Of a DNA stretch of 64,000 bases, positions 57,830-64,000 are shown piece after piece. The number at the start of each line of letters is the position of its first letter. The first letter of the stretch is position 1. Source of the stretch: Cognaticolwellia beringensis (GTDB lineage Bacteria > Pseudomonadota > Gammaproteobacteria > Enterobacterales > Alteromonadaceae); the NCBI RefSeq assembly GCF_002076895.1, contig NZ_CP020465.1, forward strand, positions 1,612,001-1,676,000, in the 5' to 3' direction. The notes under the pieces are model-generated. The model was not told the DNA's origin. It saw only the letters and a program-made list of their open reading frames with translations, and made no database searches. The position numbers were made by a program, and so were the translations under genes.

Positions 57830-58492
57830 TTACTGCGTTTGCGTGGGTGATTGATAGCCCCAGCGTGGCATAATCGATTGTTCGATATTTAAATGGTCGA
57901 GTATTCGACCGACCATAAAATCAATCAGATCATTAATCGTCTTAGGTTGATGATAAAAACCTGGAGATGCCGGCATTATAGTTACGCCCATTTGCGATAA
58001 CGACAACATATTTTGCAAATGTATCGTTGAAAAAGGTGTTTCGCGTGGCACTAAAATTAATTGTCCACGTTCTTTAATGACCACATCCGCAGCACGTTCA
58101 ATCAGGTTGTCACTCATCCCTTGGCTAATGGCCGCCAGCGTGCCTGTAGAACACGGACAAACCACCATAGTTTTCGGTGCAGCAGAGCCAGAAGCTACCG
58201 GAGAAAACCACTGTTCTTTGCCAAAGACGATAATTTGCTCAGGCTTGGCATTAAATTTCTCAGTAAAAAATTGACTCGCAGCGTCAGGCGAACTCGGTAG
58301 CTTTAAGCCAACTTCGGTATCAAACACCACACGAGCAGCACTAGAGCACAATAAATACACTTGATAGTTTGCTGCGACTAAACATTCCAATAATCGCAGT
58401 GCGTAAGCCGAGCCAGAAGCACCTGTAATGGCCAAAGTTATTTTCTGATCAAATTCGCCATTGTTATTTATTGTCATTGCTTTATTTTGCAC
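57830..58492 (-). CDS. ubiX: flavin prenyltransferase UbiX
   Basis: A 220-residue prenyltransferase that attaches dimethylallyl to FMN to make the prenyl-FMN cofactor of UbiD in ubiquinone synthesis. [15 protein letters not shown] near 19-33, [29 protein letters not shown] near 109 and [17 protein letters not shown] near 143 are UbiX signatures. The first 15 residues extend beyond the usual start, and an internal ATG at 58477 is possible. Confidence 0.94.
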   Translation of the reverse strand: MQNKAMTINNNGEFDQKITLAITGASGSAYALRLLECLVAANYQVYLLCSSAARVVFDTEVGLKLPSSPDAASQFFTEKFNAKPEQIIVFGKEQWFSPVASGSAAPKTMVVCPCSTGTLAAISQGMSDNLIERAADVVIKERGQLILVPRETPFSTIHLQNMLSLSQMGVTIMPASPGFYHQPKTINDLIDFMVGRILDHLNIEQSIMPRWGYQSPTQTQ

Positions 58493-58620
58493 ACATTCAC
58501 CTAAATTGGGTAACGTAAATTAACGGTTACCGTGTCTATACTCGTAACATTAATGAATAGTTCACTTATGCATTTGTCACTAATGGATAGTTCACTAATA
58601 AATAATGATTGTACTGGCTA

Positions 58621-59988
58621 TTATAGCTTAGATAATGCCGATAACAGTTTTTCATGAATACCGCCAAAACCGCCGTTACTCATCACGACAAGCGTATCGC
58701 CTGCTTCGGATTTTGCCACTATATCGGCCACCATTTGGTCAATGTTTTCACCGACAAAACAGGGTTGAGAACAATCGGCAATTAAAGCATCAACGGACCA
58801 CTGCACTTGCTCACCTTGATAAACAAACACCAGATCCGCGTCTGCTAGCGATTTTGCCAACGTGTCTTTATGCACGCCTGACTTCATGGTATTCGATCTT
58901 GGCTCTAGTATCGCTATTACGCGTCTGTTGCCCACATTTGCCCGCACACCCGCTAATGTTTTAGCGATCGCGGTCGGATGATGAGCAAAATCGTCAAAGA
59001 CTCTGACTTGATTAACTTCACCTTTAAGCTCTAATCGGCGCTTGGTATTTACAAAGCTTGCTAACGCTTCAATGGCTACCGCTGTTGGCACACCAGCATG
59101 ACGCGCGGCCGCAATCGCCATTAAACCGTTGTCGATATTAAAGTCGCCAATAAGCGCCCAATTAACTTGCCCTTGTTCCACACCTTCAAAGCTAACAATA
59201 AATTCACTGCCATCTGCAAGACATTTTTCGGCATACCAGCCAGACGATTTATGCGTTTCATCGACACTATATTCAGTCGGCGTCCAACAACCCATCGCCA
59301 GTGTTTCTGTAATAGCTAGTTCATTTTTAGGCGACAAAATAAGGCCATTGCTTGGCACCATACGAATAAGGTGATGAAATTGACGCTGAATATCGCTGAT
59401 ATCATTAAAAATATCCGCATGATCAAACTCCATATTATTGATCACTAAAGTATTTGGGCGGTAATGGACAAACTTAGAACGTTTATCGAAAAAAGCCGTA
59501 TCGTATTCATCGGCTTCGATAACAAAAAATGGCGCGTTACCTAAGCGAGCAGAGCAATCAAAGTTTTGCGGCACGCCACCAATCAAAAAACCCGGTTCCA
59601 TTCCTGCATATTGCAATATCCAAGTCAGCATGGAGCTGGTGGTGGTTTTGCCATGTGTACCCGAAACAGCCAGCACCCAGCGGTCTTTTAACACATTGTC
59701 TAATAACCATTCTGGACCTGACGTATAGGGAATTTTACGGTCAAGTACATATTCCACCATGGGGTTACCACGCGCCATAGCATTACCGACGATGACTAAA
59801 TCAGGCTCGTCATCTAAGTGCTCAACTAAATAACCTGACTTTAATTCGATGCCCAATTGTTCGAGTTGAGTACTCATTGGTGGATAAACATTAGCGTCAC
59901 AGCCAGACACTCGAAAGCCCATTTGCTTGGCAATAGCGGCAATACCGCCCATAAAAGTGCCACAAATACCTAATATATGAAGATGCAT
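58621..59988 (-). CDS. mpl: UDP-MurNAc:L-Ala-gamma-D-Glu-meso-DAP ligase
   Basis: A 455-residue Mur ligase that reattaches the recycled tripeptide to UDP-MurNAc. HILGICGTFMGGIAAIA at 3-19 gives the nucleotide loop; SGTHGKTTTSSML near 109-121 is the ATP loop; FDDFAHHPTAI near 319 and LEPRSNTMKSGVH near 346 match Mpl rather than MurC. Full length. With anmK at 27 kb it points to an active recycling pathway. Confidence 0.95.
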   Translation of the reverse strand: MHLHILGICGTFMGGIAAIAKQMGFRVSGCDANVYPPMSTQLEQLGIELKSGYLVEHLDDEPDLVIVGNAMARGNPMVEYVLDRKIPYTSGPEWLLDNVLKDRWVLAVSGTHGKTTTSSMLTWILQYAGMEPGFLIGGVPQNFDCSARLGNAPFFVIEADEYDTAFFDKRSKFVHYRPNTLVINNMEFDHADIFNDISDIQRQFHHLIRMVPSNGLILSPKNELAITETLAMGCWTPTEYSVDETHKSSGWYAEKCLADGSEFIVSFEGVEQGQVNWALIGDFNIDNGLMAIAAARHAGVPTAVAIEALASFVNTKRRLELKGEVNQVRVFDDFAHHPTAIAKTLAGVRANVGNRRVIAILEPRSNTMKSGVHKDTLAKSLADADLVFVYQGEQVQWSVDALIADCSQPCFVGENIDQMVADIVAKSEAGDTLVVMSNGGFGGIHEKLLSALSKL

Positions 59989-60206
59989 AAAAGCCCATTT
60001 TGTTAGCTCTTACACCGCATATGCTAGTGCGAGCTTAGGTTTAAATCAGAATGGCCTCAATATACCTTAATCCACCAAAAATACATATTGCAAAATCAAT
60101 GCATTTTGCCCACTATCAATGTCATTAACACTAACGGAAATAATTCATACCTCCTGAGGAGAATTAAGCCCATTAGTATTACCATTAGCAGTATTTGAGG
60201 GAGTTC

Positions 60207-61415
60207 ATGAGTCAGGCTATTCTGCAAAATATTCATATTTATCCAATTAAATCTAGCGCCGGCATTGAGCTTTCAAACAGCTGGGTTGAAGAATTTGGTT
60301 TAGCCTTTGATCGTCGCTTTGTAATTGCTAGCCTCAATGGTGAGTTTTTTACCGCTCGCACGCAGCCAACTTTGTGCTTAATTCAAGCGAGCCTAACGTC
60401 AACTGGCTTTAGGGTTACCGCACCCAATATGCCGACTTTGGTTATTGAGTACCATAATCTTTGCCAAAGTTATGTTGCAGTTAATGTTTGGCAAGACACA
60501 ATTAATGCACAGCAATGCCAAGACAATATAAATAAATGGTTCAGTGACTATCTTGACCAACCTTGCCAATTACTTTTTTTCGGCGCAGACTCGCAGCGCT
60601 TTGTTAAAAACAAAAGTAGCCAAGTGGGTTTTGCAGATGGCTACCCTTTATTGCTGATTTCACAAGCATCGCTTGATAACTTAAATAATCAATATAAGCC
60701 CAATACTGCCAGTATTACCATGGCCCAGTTTCGGCCAAATATTGTCGTGAGTAACTGTGATGCATTTGCAGAAGATACATGGCAGCATATTCGCATTGGC
60801 GAAGTAGAGTTTGAAATAGCAAAACCCTGCACGCGCTGTATTTTCACCACTATTAACCCTGAAACCGGCGAAAAGCATCAGCAGCAAGAACCTTTAAAAA
60901 AATTAAAAGAATATCGTCAGTTAACAAATGGCGATATTTTATTTGGGCAAAATTTAGTGGCCCTTAATCAAGGTCAAATTAAACGTGGTGATAAAGTTGA
61001 AGTAATAAAACGCCAAGTTGCCCCAGTGTTCGCGGTAAGAAATAAGTCCGATATAAATATCACCAATAGTGACACTAATATCCCGCTCAAAAAGGAGCCT
61101 GTCTTGAGCAGAAAGAAAAAAAAACTGGTAGTGACATTTAGTAGTCACAATAAAACCATTACCGGCAATAACATCCAAACTCTCCTTGAACAAGGTGAAG
61201 ATGCAGGCTTAATACTGCCATACTCTTGCCGTGCAGGCATGTGTGGTAGTTGTAAAGTAAAATTAGAGCAAGGTGAAGTAGAACAACTTTGCCAAGATGG
61301 TTTATCCGACGAAGAGCAGCAGCAAGGTTATATTTTAAGTTGCAGCTGTACACCAATTACCGATGTTGTGATCAGTCATCCTCCACGACAACGTCGTCAC
61401 ATAAATGACGATTAA
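60207..61415 (+). CDS. ycbX: MOSC-domain protein with C-terminal 2Fe-2S ferredoxin (YcbX-like)
   Basis: A 402-residue protein starting at the ATG at 60207 (after GAGGGA; a TTG at 60195 is also in frame). The N-terminal beta-barrel (NIHYP-type start, L-A-F-D-R-R-F-V) and MOSC domain (FADGYPLLLISQASLDNLN; TMAQFRPNIVVSNCDAFAED; C-T-R-C-I-F) bind a molybdenum cofactor. The tail is a plant-type ferredoxin with CRAGMCGSCKVK and a fourth Cys in SCSC. E. coli YcbX detoxifies N-hydroxylated bases with CysJ. Here it precedes pxpABC by 14 bases, an unusual grouping. Confidence 0.9.
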   Translation: MSQAILQNIHIYPIKSSAGIELSNSWVEEFGLAFDRRFVIASLNGEFFTARTQPTLCLIQASLTSTGFRVTAPNMPTLVIEYHNLCQSYVAVNVWQDTINAQQCQDNINKWFSDYLDQPCQLLFFGADSQRFVKNKSSQVGFADGYPLLLISQASLDNLNNQYKPNTASITMAQFRPNIVVSNCDAFAEDTWQHIRIGEVEFEIAKPCTRCIFTTINPETGEKHQQQEPLKKLKEYRQLTNGDILFGQNLVALNQGQIKRGDKVEVIKRQVAPVFAVRNKSDINITNSDTNIPLKKEPVLSRKKKKLVVTFSSHNKTITGNNIQTLLEQGEDAGLILPYSCRAGMCGSCKVKLEQGEVEQLCQDGLSDEEQQQGYILSCSCTPITDVVISHPPRQRRHINDD

Positions 61416-61429
61416 ATAGAGCGTATTCC

Positions 61430-62176
61430 ATGAAGTTGAATTGTGATTTAGGTGAGTTTACAGAAAATAACGATGCCGATATTATGCCATTGATTGATAT
61501 GGCCAATATCGCTTGTGGATTTCATGGTTCTGATCCTTTAACGATTAAAAGAACCATTAAACTTGCCCAACAACATCAAGTCATTATTGGCGCTCATCCC
61601 AGCTATCCCGATGTAGAAAACTTTGGTCGTCAGTCAATGGATTTATCGCAAGATGAATTAATCGCTAATGTGCAATATCAAATTGGTGCCTTACAAGCCC
61701 TTTGCTCTGTGGAAAATACCCAGCTTAATTATGTTAAACCCCATGGGGCGTTATACAACGACATGATGAAAAACGTGAACATATTTGAGGATATTTGTCT
61801 GGCCATCGCGCAGCTAAACCAAACTAACCACAAACCACTATTTTTAATGATACAAGCAGTAACTGACAGTGATAAATTTGATCAGATAGCAAAAAAGCAT
61901 CACATTTCACTTTATTATGAAGCCTTTGCTGATCGCGCCTATTTAGATAATGGTTTGTTAGTACCTCGCGGTGAAGTTGGCGCTGTATTAACCAATAACC
62001 AAACCGTGGTGAGTCGCTGCCAAGCCCTACTTAATAAGCAACCATTACTAAGCCAAAATCAACAACCTTTGCAGTTTCACATTGATGCCTTATGCGTGCA
62101 TGGCGACACCCCTAACGCTTTAGAAATGCTTAAAGCGTTACGTGCAACCATTAATAATGCGCAAGGTCTGCGTTAA
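61430..62176 (+). CDS. pxpA: 5-oxoprolinase subunit A
   Basis: A 248-residue LamB/YcsF-family subunit. MKLNCDLGEF at 1-10, ANIACGFHGSD near 26-36, IGAHPSYPDVENFGRQSM near 54-70 and YVKPHGALYNDMM near 103 are family signatures. PxpABC hydrolyses 5-oxoproline to glutamate with ATP. E. coli and many bacteria carry pxpABC together. The next gene follows immediately. Confidence 0.95.
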   Translation: MKLNCDLGEFTENNDADIMPLIDMANIACGFHGSDPLTIKRTIKLAQQHQVIIGAHPSYPDVENFGRQSMDLSQDELIANVQYQIGALQALCSVENTQLNYVKPHGALYNDMMKNVNIFEDICLAIAQLNQTNHKPLFLMIQAVTDSDKFDQIAKKHHISLYYEAFADRAYLDNGLLVPRGEVGAVLTNNQTVVSRCQALLNKQPLLSQNQQPLQFHIDALCVHGDTPNALEMLKALRATINNAQGLR

Positions 62177-62180
62177 TAAT

Positions 62181-62951
62181 ATGAATAGTGATCAAAACAG
62201 TGATAAAAATGGTGCTAAAAATAGTGCTAACTTTACTATTGAAGTAGTCGCCGAAAATGCTTTACTGCTAAGCTGGCAAGCAAAAATATCGCTTACTCAA
62301 CATAATAAAATCATTGCACTACAAGCAATTATTGTAAAACAACTGGGCGAACTCATTCTAGAAACGGTGGCAAGTTATCATTGTTTAATGGTTTATTTTA
62401 ACCCTCAAAATAACACTAGCACGCAAGCGATCGAAAAAATAAAGCGTATCGCTAAAACTCATAACGCCGGTTTAGAAAAAGCACACGGTGAAATACCAAA
62501 AGTTAAAAGCCTAAATGACGATTGCATCAAAATACCGGTGTACTACGATACTGAACAAGAATGGGATTTAGCCGACGTTGCAAAGCGTTGCAATATGTCG
62601 ATAGATAACGTTATTAAACAACACAGTGCTGAAATTTATCATGGTTTTGCGTTAGGTTTTACGCCGGGGTTTTGTTACTTAGCGAGCTTACCCGACAGCT
62701 TACATTTACCCAGAAAATCCTCACCACGTATAAAAGTACCTAAAGGTGCCGTAGCCATTGCTGAACAACAAAGTGCTATTTATCCGATTGAAAGCCCGGG
62801 TGGCTGGCATATTATCGGCCAAACCCCCTTACCTATGTATGAAAGTAAAAATAGCCAGTTCAATGCCACTATAAACGTTGGGCAAAATGTACAGTTTTAT
62901 GCCATTACCAAAGCTGAATTTATAGCGCTACAACAAGGTTTACAGGCATGA
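62181..62951 (+). CDS. pxpB: 5-oxoprolinase subunit B
   Basis: About 256 residues from the ATG at 62181, four bases after the pxpA stop; an earlier ATG at 62142 would overlap pxpA by 35 bases and is less likely. The KipI-like core shows V-Y-Y-D-T-E-Q-E-W-D-L, then GFALGFTPGFCYLASLP near 172-188 and the GGWHIIGQTPLPMY segment near 220-233. It combines with PxpC. The N-terminus has an Asn/Lys-rich tail of 15 residues. Confidence 0.93.
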   Translation: MNSDQNSDKNGAKNSANFTIEVVAENALLLSWQAKISLTQHNKIIALQAIIVKQLGELILETVASYHCLMVYFNPQNNTSTQAIEKIKRIAKTHNAGLEKAHGEIPKVKSLNDDCIKIPVYYDTEQEWDLADVAKRCNMSIDNVIKQHSAEIYHGFALGFTPGFCYLASLPDSLHLPRKSSPRIKVPKGAVAIAEQQSAIYPIESPGGWHIIGQTPLPMYESKNSQFNATINVGQNVQFYAITKAEFIALQQGLQA

Positions 62952-64000
62952 GCCAAGGTTATCTTGAAATTATCAGCATGAATGGTCAAGCAAGTATTCA
63001 AGATCTTGGCCGTCTTAATGCACAGCACTTAGGGTTTAGTGCTAGTGGCGCCGCCGACGAATTCGCTTTTCTTAGCGCTAATAAGCTTATTAACGATAAA
63101 TTAGCGGCCAATGATATGAGTGTTGAACTACACAATAAACAACGTCATTGTGCCACAATAGAAATTACGCTTGGGCAAGTCAGTTTCGAAGCCAAAGCGG
63201 CTTGTATAATTTCGATAACGGGAGCTGATTGCCAAGCGAAAATTAATAATGTCGCCGTTAATCACTGGCAATGTTATCAACTACAAGCTGGCGACATGCT
63301 AGATTTTTCCATGCCCAAAACCGGTTTGCATAGTTATCTGGCCGTACTCGGTGGTTTTACCTGCCAAAAAGCACAACAACCCTGGTTAGGAAGTTACGCT
63401 CAAACTATCAATGAAATGGCCTTAGGCTTTACAGGCGAAAAGTTAACGGTTGGCAGTAAACTGTATTTTTCAGCGCAAACTAAAGGGTTAACTGAGTCAG
63501 CATCAGAAAAAATAAATAAGCCAAAAGAAGCAAACAAACCATTCAAAGCACCGAGTCAATTTTACGCTCAGCAAAATCTGACATTACGGATTATGCCCAG
63601 CAGCTTATTTTTACAAATGAGTAGCGATCAACAACAACAATTTTTAAGCACCGAATATATTATTTCGCCTGATAGCAACCGCATGGGTTATCGTCTCAGC
63701 GTTTCGCCTGCACAAATATTATTAACCAAATCAGCCAACGAAAAAATACTGTCTGAGCAGTTACGCAGCCGTTGTTTATTATCAATGCCAGTGACATATG
63801 GCATGGTGCAATTTCCTGACAACGAACAACCTATAGTGTTAATGAAAGAGCGACAAACCATGGGGGGTTATCCGGTACTTGGTACCGTAATGCAAACTGA
63901 CTTATTTCGCTTAAGCCAAATGCGCCCAGGCGAAAAAGTCAGCTTCACTCTCATTAACCATCAACAAGCCCAACAACAATTAATCGCATTTCACCAAAAG
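62948..64000 (+). CDS. pxpC: 5-oxoprolinase subunit C, 3' end outside the window
   Basis: The frame is open from ATG 62948 to the end of the window (351 codons, no stop seen). It overlaps the pxpB stop by four bases (ATGA). The KipA-type pattern is SIQDLGRLNAQHLGFSASGAADEFA near 16-40, then SITGADCQAKIN and SYLAVLGGFT, and YPVLGTVMQTDLFRLSQM near 322-339. The position and content are as expected for the ATP-dependent amidolyase partner of PxpB. Confidence 0.94.
   Translation, partial: MSQGYLEIISMNGQASIQDLGRLNAQHLGFSASGAADEFAFLSANKLINDKLAANDMSVELHNKQRHCATIEITLGQVSFEAKAACIISITGADCQAKINNVAVNHWQCYQLQAGDMLDFSMPKTGLHSYLAVLGGFTCQKAQQPWLGSYAQTINEMALGFTGEKLTVGSKLYFSAQTKGLTESASEKINKPKEANKPFKAPSQFYAQQNLTLRIMPSSLFLQMSSDQQQQFLSTEYIISPDSNRMGYRLSVSPAQILLTKSANEKILSEQLRSRCLLSMPVTYGMVQFPDNEQPIVLMKERQTMGGYPVLGTVMQTDLFRLSQMRPGEKVSFTLINHQQAQQQLIAFHQK

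Overview
The window looks like chromosomal DNA of a marine gammaproteobacterium of the order Alteromonadales, most like the Colwelliaceae (Colwellia, Thalassotalea). This is inferred from low G+C, dense short operons, and the family signature of housekeeping proteins (TyrS, UvrA, SSB, Mpl, UbiX, RluF, FadH, PssA). No similarity search could be run. No rRNA, tRNA, CRISPR array, phage or integrase was seen.

Layout. 1-2.3 kb: end of mtnN, a CbiB/CobD-like membrane protein, a periplasmic rhodanese and a TRIC/YadS-type channel. 2.4-10.4 kb: a gene-poor, decaying stretch. It holds an intact fumC (6722-8098), a frameshifted and internally deleted fumC paralogue (2465-3756), two different wrecks of an mscL-type gene, a thrombospondin type-3-like fragment, a broken membrane-protein gene, a two-domain PRC-barrel protein, an orphan periplasmic binding protein and small membrane proteins. 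10.4-14.6 kb: a TrmK-type methyltransferase, a TonB C-terminal-domain protein, a YjiH-family transporter, a small lipoprotein and rraB. 14.8-23.8 kb: a complete nitrous oxide reductase locus nosR-Z-D-F-Y-L on the minus strand with an FNR/DNR-like site upstream, followed by a DUF4136 lipoprotein and a membrane-anchored protein. 24-28.4 kb: tyrS, divergent from an M23 peptidase and anmK. 29-36 kb: YfcH-like epimerase, formate/nitrite-type channel, ssb, thioesterase, a 2-oxoglutarate/Fe(II) oxygenase, a second orphan binding protein and pssA. 36-43.5 kb: fadH, a Gre-like factor with an unclear start, yajR-like MFS transporter divergent from uvrA. 43.6-53.3 kb: a split membrane/spermidine-synthase pair, PaiB-like protein, rluF, pirin, FMN reductase, small lipoprotein, a DUF2238/membrane protein/DUF6445-type oxygenase operon, ABM-domain protein, formyltransferase-like enzyme, GNAT enzyme and a DUF523-DUF1722 protein. 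53.6-64 kb: a large TolB-propeller amidohydrolase, a small unknown protein, ubiX, mpl, and a MOSC-ferredoxin protein leading into pxpA-pxpB-pxpC (5-oxoprolinase), which runs off the end.

How the genes work together. The nos genes should allow N2O respiration: NosZ reduces N2O to N2, NosR feeds electrons, NosDFY and NosL supply copper. PxpABC hydrolyses 5-oxoproline to glutamate. MepM-like peptidase, AnmK and Mpl serve peptidoglycan turnover and recycling. UvrA and SSB serve DNA repair and replication.

The most notable non-gene structures are three copies of a roughly 162-bp MITE-like element with 20-bp inverted ends (11798, 48633, 57610), a perfect 26-bp palindrome at 14199, and the paired decay of duplicated fumC and mscL sequences. 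I found no clearly new multi-gene system; the best candidates for undescribed biology are the 48.8-50.6 kb oxygenase/membrane operon, the MITE family, and the Gre-like gene whose coding frame lacks a normal start.
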